DNA from: Kushneria indalinina DSM 14324
GTDB taxonomy: Bacteria; Pseudomonadota; Gammaproteobacteria; Pseudomonadales; Halomonadaceae
DNA: 64,000 nt
Assembly (NCBI RefSeq): GCF_003385845.1
Contig: NZ_QRDJ01000008.1
Coordinates: 124,001 to 188,000, forward strand
Reading direction: 5' to 3'
Positions within the stretch are counted from its first letter, which is position 1; every line of letters begins with the position of its first letter. A model generated the notes under the pieces. It ran no database searches, was not told where the DNA came from, and saw only the letters and a program-made list of their open reading frames with translations. This document shows positions 17,407 to 25,874 of this stretch, piece after piece. The position numbers and the translations under genes were made by a program.

Positions 17407-18105
17407 CTAGTGCCCGGTGGCATGAATGGCGCCACGTGTCGCGGTCAGCATGTGCCCGGTGGGGCGTGCACAGTGCCAGTTTTGATTGGCGGGGTCATTG
17501 ACCAGTCGCTCGACCGGGAAGGCACCCAGCAGGGCAGGCGGTGCGGGGGTCAGCAGATCGCGTGCCTGGCTCAATGGGGTATCGGGAGAGAGCCAGGTGG
17601 CGGCCTGATCTGCGCCGATGACGGCAGGGAAGCGGTCGGTCAGTGGCGTCAGCGGTGCGTCCACATTCACCGTGATCAGGGCCATGGAGTCAAAGGCCGT
17701 TCGGATATCAGTCATGTAACGACACCAGATGCCTGCCAGCATGAAGGGCTCGCGATCGGTTCGGGTGACCAAAAAGGGCTGCTTCTGGCGCGGCAGCTGT
17801 TTCCAGACATAGACCCCGGAGACCGGGATCAAACAGCGTCGGGCGCTGAAGGCTTCGCGAAACATGCGTCTTTCATCGAGGGACTCTGCTCGCGCGCAGT
17901 GAGGGGCATGGTCAAGCACCTTGAGCCAGGAGGGCGTCATGCCCCAGAAGGCGCGACCCAAGTGAATCTCGCCCTGTTCCAGGCGCAGCATCGACAGCCA
18001 GTGCCTCGGTGCAAGGTTGGGGCTGGCGACGACGGGACTATCGATCACGATGTTGTCCAGCAGCCGGGCGGGATTCAGCGCTTCAATATATAAACGCCCT
18101 GCCAT
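17407..18105 (-). CDS. SRAP/YedK-family protein lacking the catalytic residues
   Basis: A 232-residue member of the SRAP (SOS response-associated peptidase, HMCES/YedK) family, which normally forms a thiazolidine crosslink to abasic sites in single-stranded DNA. Fold-defining blocks are clear: SPNLAPRHW, RAFWGMTPSW, ARAESLDERRMFREAF, RRCLIPVSG and the DRFPAVI region. The catalytic Cys2 is replaced by Ala (MAGRLY), the Glu of the YEW motif by Val (GVYVWK, V100), and the active-site His by Thr (PLTDRFP, T156). Asn30, Arg72 and Glu74, equivalents of the DNA-contact residues, remain. The start is secure: AGGAGGG lies 7 bases before this ATG. Probably a non-enzymatic DNA-binding relative. Confidence 0.87.
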   Translation of the reverse strand: MAGRLYIEALNPARLLDNIVIDSPVVASPNLAPRHWLSMLRLEQGEIHLGRAFWGMTPSWLKVLDHAPHCARAESLDERRMFREAFSARRCLIPVSGVYVWKQLPRQKQPFLVTRTDREPFMLAGIWCRYMTDIRTAFDSMALITVNVDAPLTPLTDRFPAVIGADQAATWLSPDTPLSQARDLLTPAPPALLGAFPVERLVNDPANQNWHCARPTGHMLTATRGAIHATGH

Positions 18106-18192
18106 GGCACTCCCTCCTGAGGGCATGAAGATAAAAGCCGATTCTGCAACGTATTAAGGAAAACTTTGGAATGTAATGTATCCGTGTATAAA

Positions 18193-18206
18193 GACTGTCC
18201 ACAGTC
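18193..18206 (+). promoter_or_regulatory. Candidate operator upstream of the TetR gene
   Basis: GACTGT-CC-ACAGTC is a perfect 6-bp dyad directly after a TATAAA-like box in an AT-rich stretch 100 bases before the TetR gene. TetR-type genes are often autoregulated through such a dyad; assignment is inference. Confidence 0.3.
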
Positions 18207-18309
18207 CTTGTAATTCCTGACTTCGCAATATCTCTTGCTTTTGAAGGCAGGCTGGATATGCTGTATGAAAACAGTGTTCGATCACAAAATATAACAGGCA
18301 GGAATTTTC

Positions 18310-18924
18310 ATGGCGCGCCCAAGACAGCATTCACCGGAGGAGCTGCATGCCAGCGTCATGGCGGCATGCGACAGCTGGCTCAAGGAACACCCCATTCATG
18401 CCCTGTCCCTGCGCTCCATTGCTCGTGACGTCGGCTGTGCGCCCAGCACGCTGCTCAAGCTCTACGGCAGCTTCAACAATCTGCTTCAGTACGTCAACCT
18501 TGAAACGCTTGATAGCCTGAAAGCCCAGATTGATACCTTTCAGGCCGGCACGCCCGATGAGCGTCTGGAGGCGCTTGCGAGGGCTTACTGGAAGTTCGCC
18601 CGCAGTTATCCCTATCGCTGGCAGCTGCTGTTTGATTACCCGCTGGCCGAGGAGGGAGAACTTGATACCCGACAGGGGCGGATGATCGAGGCGCTGTTTC
18701 TGCGGGTCGAGGCCACGCTCAAGGAAGTACAGCCCGGCATGGCGAATATTGAAGCCAGTCGGCTGGCGCGCACCCTGTGGGGCAGCGTGCATGGCCTTGT
18801 GCAACTGGGGCTCAACGAGCGTCTGGGCTACGGCGAGGGCCAGGCCCTTGAGGTCACAGAGCTGCTGGATCAGCTTTTACGTACCATTCTGGCAGGTCTG
18901 CGTGCCGGGGGGGCAGGTCGTTGA
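18310..18924 (+). CDS. TetR/AcrR-family transcriptional regulator
   Basis: A 204-residue regulator. The N-terminal ~55 residues form the TetR helix-turn-helix (HALSLRSIARDVGCAPSTLLKLYGS). The remaining all-helical part, with WKFARSYPYRWQLLFDYPL and TLWGSVHGLVQLGL, resembles the WHG-type ligand-binding C-terminus. It overlaps the next gene by 4 bases (TTGA), so it is co-translated with the LplT-PlsC fusion and most likely controls that operon in response to a lipid-like or other hydrophobic ligand. The ligand is inferred from the neighbour only. Confidence 0.88.
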   Translation: MARPRQHSPEELHASVMAACDSWLKEHPIHALSLRSIARDVGCAPSTLLKLYGSFNNLLQYVNLETLDSLKAQIDTFQAGTPDERLEALARAYWKFARSYPYRWQLLFDYPLAEEGELDTRQGRMIEALFLRVEATLKEVQPGMANIEASRLARTLWGSVHGLVQLGLNERLGYGEGQALEVTELLDQLLRTILAGLRAGGAGR

Positions 18925-20900
18925 GAAATGCCCTGAATCTGATGCGCAGCCGCTTTTTTGCGCCCTTTTTCTGGACCCAGGCGCTGGGCGCCTTCAACGA
19001 TAACGTTTTCAAGAACGTCCTGCTGCTGCTGGTGACCTTTGTGGCTGTGCCCCGTCTGGGGTGGGATGCAGGCCTGATCAATAACCTGGCGGCGGCACTG
19101 TTCATCCTGCCCTATCTGCTGTTTTCGGCATGGGGCGGCCAGCTTGCCGATTATCGGGACAAGCGTCAGCTGATCATCGCGCTCAAGTGGCTCGAGCTTG
19201 TCACGATGAGCTGCGCGGCGCTGGCCATCTGGATGGACGCCTACGCCCTGCTGCTGGGACTTCTGTTCATGATGGGGACCCAGTCGGCACTTTTCGGCCC
19301 GGTCAAGTACGCCATTCTGCCCCAGCACGTGCAGCGTACGGAGCTGGTACAGGCCAACGCCTGGGTCGAGATGGGCACCTTTCTGGCCATTTTGCTCGGC
19401 ACGCTCGGGGCCGGCATCCTGATGGCGCTGGGTGGCAACCAGGCGCACCTGTTGATTGGTGTGACGCTGGTCATGGTGTCCCTGTGCGGGCTGGGCGCAG
19501 CACTGCTGGTGCCACCGGCGCCGGCTCAGTCACGTGGACAGCTGAAGTGGCAGCCCTTTCGGGGCTCCTGGCAGGTGCTCTCGAACGCCTGGCGCACGCC
19601 CCGCATCTTTCGTGCCTTGATCGGCATCAGCATGTTCTGGTTTCTGGGCGCCTGCTATCTGACCCAGCTGCCACTGTGGACGAGTCACGTGGTGCGCGGC
19701 CAGGCAGGGGCGGTCACCATGCTGCTGGCGGCCTTTGCCGTGGGCGTGGGGCTGGGGTCGCTGATCTGTGCCCGCCTGTCGGCCGGTCGACTGGAGGTGG
19801 GGCTGGTGCCCATCGGCGCCTTCGTGCTGGCACTGGCCGGCTTTGATTTTGCCGCCCATCCGGCCCTGGGCACGGGTATCAACACGCTGGCAGATCTTGT
19901 GGGCATGCCGCGCTTCTGGTGGATGCTGTTTGACCTGACACTGATCGGGGTTGGCGGGGGGCTTTATATCATCCCGCTGTATACGCTGGTTCAGCTTCGC
20001 AGCAGTGATGAACATCGGGCGCGCATGATTGCCGCCAACAACATCCTCAATGCGCTGTTCATGGTGCTGTCGGCGGCCTTTGGTGCCGTGCTGATCGGGG
20101 TCATGGGCGTTACCCTGCACACCTTTTTTGCCTCGCTGGCGGCCATTTCCCTGCTGACGGCGCTGGTCTGCGCCCTGTTGCAGGCCCGCCCCATGATGCG
20201 CATCAGCATTTTTGTGCTGGTGCACATGTGGTATCGACTGCGTATCAAGGGTCTTGAAAATATTCCCGATGAAGGCGCAGCGATTGTGGTCTGCAATCAT
20301 GTCAGCTTCATGGATGCGCTGGTCATGGGCGGTGCAAGCCCCCGGCCGCTGCGTTTTCTGATGGACAAACCCATTTACGAATCGCCCTGGCTCAACTGGT
20401 TCTTTCGCATGGCCGGTGCCATTCCGGTGGCCTCCGAACGTCGTGATCCCAAGGGCATGCGTCGGGCGCTGGATCTGGTCAGCAAGGCGCTCCAGAACGG
20501 GGAAGTGGTCATGCTGTTTCCTGAAGGGCGTCTGACTCGCGATGGCCACATGAACGAGTTTCGTCGTGGTATCGAGCTGATTCTCAGGCGTGATCCGGTG
20601 CCGGTGGTGCCGGCAGCGCTGTCGGGGCTCTGGGGCTCATGGTCGTCACGCTACGATGGCGTGCCCTTCAAGGGGATGCCCAGACGCTTTCGCGCCAGGG
20701 TCTGTCTGAGTTTCGGGGCGCCGGTGGCGTCAGAAACGGCCACGCGTAAATCGCTGCAGGCAAGCGTTGCCGCCCTCAAGATCAACATCGATCACCGTGC
20801 CAGTAACAAGCCCTTTAAAGAGCCGGTCGTACTGACCGAGCCTGATGCGGCGACAGGGCAGGAGAAGCGTCAGGCCGAACCCGGCTCAGTAGAGCGGTAA
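18921..20900 (+). CDS. Fusion of LplT-like MFS lysophospholipid flippase and PlsC-type acyltransferase
   Basis: A 659-residue inner-membrane protein. Residues ~5-430 are a 12-helix MFS transporter of the LplT type (TQALGAFNDNVFKN near the N-terminus, GTQSALFGPVKYAILPQ). Residues ~440-640 are a 1-acyl-glycerol-phosphate acyltransferase domain with the HxxxxD motif H460-VSFM-D and the FPEGRLTRDG motif near residue 532. In E. coli the flippase LplT works with the separate enzyme Aas to re-acylate lysophospholipids. Here the transporter and acyltransferase are one chain but the acyl-ACP synthetase domain of Aas is absent. The start is TTG overlapping the tetR stop; ATG at 18942 is an alternative. 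Confidence 0.88.
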   Translation: MRNALNLMRSRFFAPFFWTQALGAFNDNVFKNVLLLLVTFVAVPRLGWDAGLINNLAAALFILPYLLFSAWGGQLADYRDKRQLIIALKWLELVTMSCAALAIWMDAYALLLGLLFMMGTQSALFGPVKYAILPQHVQRTELVQANAWVEMGTFLAILLGTLGAGILMALGGNQAHLLIGVTLVMVSLCGLGAALLVPPAPAQSRGQLKWQPFRGSWQVLSNAWRTPRIFRALIGISMFWFLGACYLTQLPLWTSHVVRGQAGAVTMLLAAFAVGVGLGSLICARLSAGRLEVGLVPIGAFVLALAGFDFAAHPALGTGINTLADLVGMPRFWWMLFDLTLIGVGGGLYIIPLYTLVQLRSSDEHRARMIAANNILNALFMVLSAAFGAVLIGVMGVTLHTFFASLAAISLLTALVCALLQARPMMRISIFVLVHMWYRLRIKGLENIPDEGAAIVVCNHVSFMDALVMGGASPRPLRFLMDKPIYESPWLNWFFRMAGAIPVASERRDPKGMRRALDLVSKALQNGEVVMLFPEGRLTRDGHMNEFRRGIELILRRDPVPVVPAALSGLWGSWSSRYDGVPFKGMPRRFRARVCLSFGAPVASETATRKSLQASVAALKINIDHRASNKPFKEPVVLTEPDAATGQEKRQAEPGSVER

Positions 20901-20903
20901 GGC

Positions 20904-22220
20904 TCAGCCCGGCAGGGGGACGGGCAGTTCCACGGTGACGGCCAGCCCGCCCAGATCACTCTCGCCGAGATGAATCTCTCCGCCGTGGTGATGGACAATC
21001 TGTTCCACGATGCCAAGCCCCAGACCGTGGCCGGTGACCTGTTCGTCCAGGCGCGTGCCGCGTCCCATCACCCGGCTGCGCTGATCCGGCGGAATGCCCG
21101 GGCCATCGTCCTCGACCAGCATCACGAACCGACGCTCCTGGCAGGACATGGTCAGTCGGGCTAGGCCATGAGCCCACTTGCCGGCGTTATCCAGCAGGTT
21201 GCCCAGAATTTCCAGCAGCTCATCGCGGTCCCAGGGCAGGGGCGGCAGCAGCGCGGTGTCATTGATGAACGTCACGTTGGCGTGAATCTCGCGAAGCGTG
21301 TCCAGCAGGGGCTGGATATCGCTGTCGGGCTGGAAGCGGGCGGCGGCAGACACCTCTCCGGTATCCAGGCGGGCACGCTGCAGTTCTCGCTCCACCAGAC
21401 GGTGAATGTCATCCAGACGCGCGTGCAGGGATTGACGCAGATCGGGAAACTGTTCGAGTTCCCGGCGTGCCAGCTGCGTTTCCATGACTGACAGGGGCGT
21501 CTTGAGGGCATGACCCAGATTGGCAATGCCGTCACGGGAGCGATTGAGCACGCGCTCGATCCGCTCCAGCTGATGATTGAGCTCTTCGACAAATGGCGCA
21601 ATTTCGTCCGGGACCCGGGTTTCCAGTGCCATGCGCTTGCCCTCATGCAGCTGGGCCAGTTCGCGCTGCAGCTTCTCCAGCGGCATGAGACCCAGACGAA
21701 TCACGCGGCGTTGAATGAAGACCAGCAGAATGGCCATGATGCCGCCCAGTCCCCAGATGCACAGGCGCAGCCAGTCCAGCCGCCGGGTCACGGTGCTGTA
21801 ATCCAGCGCCGTGGTGATGGTGAAGTGGTGTCGGCCGCGATGATACTGCCCGGTCCAGACCAGCAGTGACTGGTTCTCGGGCCCCTGACGAATCTGCGCA
21901 GTATCGCCGGCCACGGGCTTAAGGCGATGATCCCACAGGGAGCGGGAACGCAGATGAACGGTGTCATCGATATCGATGACAAAATACTGGCCCGAATAGA
22001 CCTGATTGAAGGAGGCGCGCAGACGCAAGGGATCGATCTGCACCTGATCATCCCGATCCACCGGCAGCGTGGCCAGACTTTCGGCATCCTCGCGCAGCCG
22101 TTCCGTCAGGTAGTCGCGCAGGACATAGTCAAACAGCACCACGCTGCCGTGGGCCAGCAGCAGCATGACCACCAGCACCGAGGCCAGCAGTCCCAGGTCG
22201 AGACGACGGGTCAGCGACAT
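20904..22220 (-). CDS. Sensor histidine kinase
   Basis: A 438-residue two-component kinase. Transmembrane helices lie at about 10-32 and 150-170, flanking a ~115-residue periplasmic sensor. A HAMP-like linker and a HisKA helix with H237 in LGHALKTPLSV follow. The ATPase part has the N-box EILGNLLDNAGKWA, DDGPGIP and GHGLGLGIVEQ. The layout and the operon with a PepSY protein and an OmpR-type regulator resemble PhoQ/CarS/PmrB-like systems of pseudomonads that sense divalent cations or antimicrobial peptides. The actual signal is not readable. The start overlaps the regulator gene by one base. Confidence 0.92.
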   Translation of the reverse strand: MSLTRRLDLGLLASVLVVMLLLAHGSVVLFDYVLRDYLTERLREDAESLATLPVDRDDQVQIDPLRLRASFNQVYSGQYFVIDIDDTVHLRSRSLWDHRLKPVAGDTAQIRQGPENQSLLVWTGQYHRGRHHFTITTALDYSTVTRRLDWLRLCIWGLGGIMAILLVFIQRRVIRLGLMPLEKLQRELAQLHEGKRMALETRVPDEIAPFVEELNHQLERIERVLNRSRDGIANLGHALKTPLSVMETQLARRELEQFPDLRQSLHARLDDIHRLVERELQRARLDTGEVSAAARFQPDSDIQPLLDTLREIHANVTFINDTALLPPLPWDRDELLEILGNLLDNAGKWAHGLARLTMSCQERRFVMLVEDDGPGIPPDQRSRVMGRGTRLDEQVTGHGLGLGIVEQIVHHHGGEIHLGESDLGGLAVTVELPVPLPG

Positions 22221-22900
22221 CAGGCGACGACGCTGTCACCGCCGAAACGATAGCCTTGGCCCCGCTGGGTGATGATCACGCCACGGCCAAGTTTCTGGCG
22301 CAGATGGTTGATGTGCACCTCGACCACATTGGGATTGCGGTCATGTTCACTGTCATAAAGATGATCGAGCAGGCGGTCCTTGGCGATGACATGCTCGGGA
22401 TGCAGCATCAGATAGCGCAGAATCGCAAATTCGGCCCGGGTCAGATTGACCGGCGTGTCGTTGGACGTACGCCACGCGCTCTGGCCGTTTTCGTCCAGTA
22501 CGACACCGGCCACCGAGATGGTCGGCGACGGACGCTGGCCGTGGCGGCGGCGTACCAGCGCCTGAAGGCGCAGAATCAGCTCATCGGGATGAAAGGGTTT
22601 GGGAAGATAATCATCGGCCCCGGCACGCAGGCCGGTGATGCGCTCGCTCCAGCTGGAGCGAGCCGTCAGAATCAGTATGGGCGTATCCAGCCCGTCGGCG
22701 CGCCACTGTTCCAGCAGCGTCAGCCCCGGGCGGCCGGGCAGGCCCAGGTCAAGGATGATGATGTCAAAGGGTTCGCTGGTTGCCATGACAGCGGCATCGC
22801 GACCATCCGTGCACCAGTCAACGGCGTAACCGTGCTGGGTGAACAGGGCCGTCAGTTCGTCCGCAAGGGGGACATTGTCTTCAATCAGTAGCAGCCGCAT
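22220..22900 (-). CDS. OmpR-family response regulator
   Basis: A 226-residue regulator with an N-terminal receiver domain and a C-terminal winged helix. In the receiver, the phosphoacceptor is D51 in [10 protein letters not shown], with acidic E7/D8 and K101 in LPKPF. In the winged helix, [15 protein letters not shown] is the recognition helix, ending in [11 protein letters not shown]. It is most similar in style to QseB/PmrA/PhoP-type regulators. It is encoded between the PepSY gene and the histidine kinase on one strand, so it should form a cognate pair with the kinase. Confidence 0.93.
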   Translation of the reverse strand: MRLLLIEDNVPLADELTALFTQHGYAVDWCTDGRDAAVMATSEPFDIIILDLGLPGRPGLTLLEQWRADGLDTPILILTARSSWSERITGLRAGADDYLPKPFHPDELILRLQALVRRRHGQRPSPTISVAGVVLDENGQSAWRTSNDTPVNLTRAEFAILRYLMLHPEHVIAKDRLLDHLYDSEHDRNPNVVEVHINHLRQKLGRGVIITQRGQGYRFGGDSVVA

Positions 22901-22914
22901 GGTTGGTTATCCCT

Positions 22915-23253
22915 CTAATCTTCTTCCAGGCCCAGATGTCTGCCAGTGACGGCATCGAATCGAAGTGCCCTGATCTGTCCATCATGATCGAGCATGTCGA
23001 TTTCGTAAACATAACGTTGGTTGACACAGTCGAGCTTGGCTTCGAGCAGCTTGCCGCTGCGATATTCCCGGGCCTTCTCAAGGATGACAGGGAAAGGCTC
23101 GATGTGGCCATTTTCGGTCATCTGCAACACTTCATCCTGAGACACATCCCGGCCTTCCACGGGGCAGGCCTGTGCTGTCACCGTCAGCATCAAGAGGATG
23201 GTCAGACTGTAAAGGAGCGGCAGGCGCAGTCGAAGGCTATCCATGAACATCAT
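22915..23253 (-). CDS. Exported PepSY-domain protein
   Basis: A small protein (112 residues from the chosen ATG) with a signal peptide (RLPLLYSLTILLMLTVTAQA, cleavage likely after AQA near residue 30). A short PepSY-type domain follows: GHIEPFPVILEKAREYRSGKLLEAKLD then YVYEIDMLDHDGQIRALRFDAVTGRHL. PepSY proteins encoded beside OmpR-type systems are periplasmic and are thought to modulate sensing or protease activity. It lies 14 bases ahead of the response regulator, so the order is pepSY-regulator-kinase. I chose the ATG at 23253 because CAGG precedes it; M at 23268, 23250 or 23244 are alternatives. Confidence 0.82.
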   Translation of the reverse strand: MMFMDSLRLRLPLLYSLTILLMLTVTAQACPVEGRDVSQDEVLQMTENGHIEPFPVILEKAREYRSGKLLEAKLDCVNQRYVYEIDMLDHDGQIRALRFDAVTGRHLGLEED

Positions 23254-23397
23254 GTTGACCTGTTGCACGCAAGCCGTGCGAAAAATTGAGCGATAGCATC
23301 ATGCGCCCCCAAGGCGACCATCATGGATATCGCGCAACTTAACAAAACAGGCTTAATTCAATCTCAAAAGCAGCTTTCGCGCCATGCCGATACCGGC

Positions 23398-24693
23398 TCA
23401 CTGGCGGACATCGCCTGCGCGTGCGGTGCGCCTTTGCGTCTGCCAGCAGCGTGTGGACGTAATCAGGTTTTCCTTGATCTCGAGAATCTCGAGGCGGATG
23501 GAGCCGATCTCCAGACTGGCGGGGGCGTCGGGAAAGGATTCCAGATACTCAAGGATCAATCCGTTGAGCGTTTTGGGCCCGCTGGTGGGTAGCTGCCAGC
23601 CCAGTACCTTGTTGATCTCGCGAATATTGGCAGTGCCATCAATGATGTAGCTGCCATCGTCCTGCTGATGAATCTCCTGATGCGTGTCGGCGATGTCGGT
23701 GGTGAACTCCCCGACGATCTCTTCAAGAATATCCTCGAGTGTCACCAGTCCCTGCACGTCGCCGTACTCGTCGACCACGATGCCGATGCGCCGCTTTTGC
23801 TGCTGAAAATTGAGCAGCTGGGTATGCAGGGGTGTGGACTCGGGCACGAAATAGGGTTCGCGCGCTTCCTGCACGATAGACGCCTTGCTGACGTTGGGCT
23901 GGGACATGATGCGTGCGGCGTTACGCAGGTGCAGAATGCCGATGATGCTGTTGATGTCGCCCTTGTAGACGGGCACTCGCGTGTGCTGACTGGTACGAAT
24001 CTCCGAGAGCAACGCGTCCAGATCATCCTCGAGATTGAGTCCGACGACTTCGTGGCGCGGCACCATGATGTCGTTGACCGTGACGTTTTCCAGATCGAGG
24101 ATCGACAGCAGCATGGTCTGGTGACGACGCGGGATCATGGTGCCCGCTTCGTGAACGACCGTGCGCAGCTCATCACGGGTCAGATGGGCAGCACCGCCAT
24201 CGATTTCGCGGATGCCGGTCAGGCGCAGCAGACCGTTGGAAATGCCGTTGACCAGCCAGACGAGCGGATAGAGCGCGCGCAGCAAAGGTTCGAGAATCAG
24301 TGAAGCCGGAAAGGCGATTCTTTCAGGGCGCAGGGCGGCCATTGTCTTGGGCGTGACCTCGGCAAAGATCAGCACAACCATGGTCAGGATGGCAGTGGAA
24401 ATGGCGGGGCCGGATACCTCGCCAAAAAAATGGATCGCAATGATGGTGGCGATCGAGGCTGCCAGATTGTTGACGAAATTGTTGCCAATCAGGATGACGC
24501 CAATCAACCGATCGGGGCGCGAGAGCATGCGCAGCACCCGTTTGGCGGACTTGTGCCCCGTATTGGCCTGATGCTTCAACCGATAGCGGTTGATGGACAT
24601 CATGCCGGTTTCCGAGCTCGAGAAGAAAGCAGACAGAATAATGAGCAGCACGAGCAGGGCAAACATCAGCCCCAGGGGAGTGTCATCGCTCAA
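23398..24693 (-). CDS. CNNM/CorC (HlyC) family transporter with CBS domains
   Basis: A 431-residue membrane protein. An N-terminal DUF21/CNNM domain with about four hydrophobic segments (FALLVLLIILSAFFSSSETG and following) is succeeded by two CBS motifs (MVPRHEVVGLNLED; FVPESTPLHTQL...IGIVVDEYGDVQGLVTLEDILEEIVGE). A C-terminal CorC_HlyC domain ends near residue 420. E. coli YfjD and YoaE are relatives; related CNNM proteins export Mg2+/Co2+. The ETG segment and TPKT (in FAEVTPKTMAAL) are conserved in the transport domain. It lies 100 bases downstream of the ccsA-like gene, an order also known next to ffh in pseudomonads. Confidence 0.92.
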   Translation of the reverse strand: MSDDTPLGLMFALLVLLIILSAFFSSSETGMMSINRYRLKHQANTGHKSAKRVLRMLSRPDRLIGVILIGNNFVNNLAASIATIIAIHFFGEVSGPAISTAILTMVVLIFAEVTPKTMAALRPERIAFPASLILEPLLRALYPLVWLVNGISNGLLRLTGIREIDGGAAHLTRDELRTVVHEAGTMIPRRHQTMLLSILDLENVTVNDIMVPRHEVVGLNLEDDLDALLSEIRTSQHTRVPVYKGDINSIIGILHLRNAARIMSQPNVSKASIVQEAREPYFVPESTPLHTQLLNFQQQKRRIGIVVDEYGDVQGLVTLEDILEEIVGEFTTDIADTHQEIHQQDDGSYIIDGTANIREINKVLGWQLPTSGPKTLNGLILEYLESFPDAPASLEIGSIRLEILEIKENLITSTRCWQTQRRTARAGDVRQ

Positions 24694-24793
24694 GGTCGGT
24701 GGGTCCTCGGAATCAGTGATCGGTCGTTTTTAGGAACTTGTGTCACGGGTGTCAAGGCAGCATTGGCATGGGGATGCCGGCATGAGGCACTGC

Positions 24794-25588
24794 CTAGCCA
24801 TGCAGCAGCTGAATGATCAGCCTGGTGCCGAAGTAGGCCAGTATCAACACGATGACGGCGCCCAGTGTCCAGCGAATGGCCCACTGCCCCCGCCAGCCGC
24901 GCTGATAACGGCCCCAGAGGAGAATGGAGAAAAGCACCCAGGCCAGCAGTGACAGAACGGTCTTGTGCGCCAGATGCTGGGCAAAGAGATCGTTGATGAA
25001 CAGGAAACCGCTGATGATCGAAGCCGTCAGAAAGACCATGCCCCATATGATCAGCTCGAACATCAGCCGCTCCATGCTCGTCAGCGGCGGCAAAACCTGG
25101 ATGATACCGCGAAGGTGATTGTGCTTGAGCGCATGGGTCTGAACGGCCAGCAATACGGCCTGGCCTGCCGCCATGATCAAAAAGGCATAGGCCAGCACCG
25201 AGGTGGCAATATGTATCAGCATGCCCGGGGTGAAGCCATATTCGATGCTGGATTCCGGAAACCCCACGGCGCCCATCACGCTCAGGGCGGCCAGTGGATA
25301 GAGCCCCACAGATGCCGGCATCAGCGGTTTCCTGATACTGGCCAGCAGCAGCAGAACGGCAATCAGGAAAAAGACCAGCGAGACGGTTTCAAAAATGCCC
25401 AGATGCAGGCCTTCATGCGCGCGCAGCGTGGTATAGACCACGATGCCATGGCCCACTACCGCCAGAGCGCTGGCAGCGCTGACAAGCCCCTGGCGTACGG
25501 GCAGGCGCCGGGTTAGGGTCAGCATCTGGCGACAGGCAGCGGTGCAGTAAAACACGACTGCCACAAGGGCAGAAAAAAGCGTGAGCAT
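24794..25588 (-). CDS. CcsA/YpjD-family cytochrome c assembly-like membrane protein
   Basis: A 264-residue polytopic inner-membrane protein with about eight hydrophobic helices, belonging to the CcmC/CcsA-like superfamily (YpjD type). Family members carry haem-ligand histidines on periplasmic faces; candidates here are H47 (GHGIVVYTTLRAHEG region) and the H in LAHKTVLSLLAW. The WG motif appears as ELIIWGMVF. E. coli YpjD, encoded next to ffh, has no firmly shown role. Divergent from ffh with a ~290-base gap between starts, which holds regulatory sequence only. Confidence 0.9.
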   Translation of the reverse strand: MLTLFSALVAVVFYCTAACRQMLTLTRRLPVRQGLVSAASALAVVGHGIVVYTTLRAHEGLHLGIFETVSLVFFLIAVLLLLASIRKPLMPASVGLYPLAALSVMGAVGFPESSIEYGFTPGMLIHIATSVLAYAFLIMAAGQAVLLAVQTHALKHNHLRGIIQVLPPLTSMERLMFELIIWGMVFLTASIISGFLFINDLFAQHLAHKTVLSLLAWVLFSILLWGRYQRGWRGQWAIRWTLGAVIVLILAYFGTRLIIQLLHG

Positions 25589-25874
25589 CGTTATGTGACA
25601 ATCCGTATGGAAATCGCGAACCGGGCGTGCGCGTCGTGATGCAGATCACGGGATTTAACCACTATACCGGGAGCCACTCTCAATCGAAACCGGGCGTTGT
25701 CGGGATGTATTTATCATGCGCTACTGACGTGTCATGTCCCGGTTCGGCACGAATCCTTGCCAGGCTGGTGCATGGCAGCACCCTGAACCGTTATAATGCG
25801 CACCAACATTTTCCGGTCTCGGCATGGGCGCCCCTCACGTTTCTGCCGCCGCCGCTGCACCATCGGAGAAGCTC

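Noticed and set aside
16524-17501. 325-residue open frame opposite the M16 peptidase
   Set aside because: Shadow ORF with biased composition; the zinc motif HxxEH is on the minus strand.
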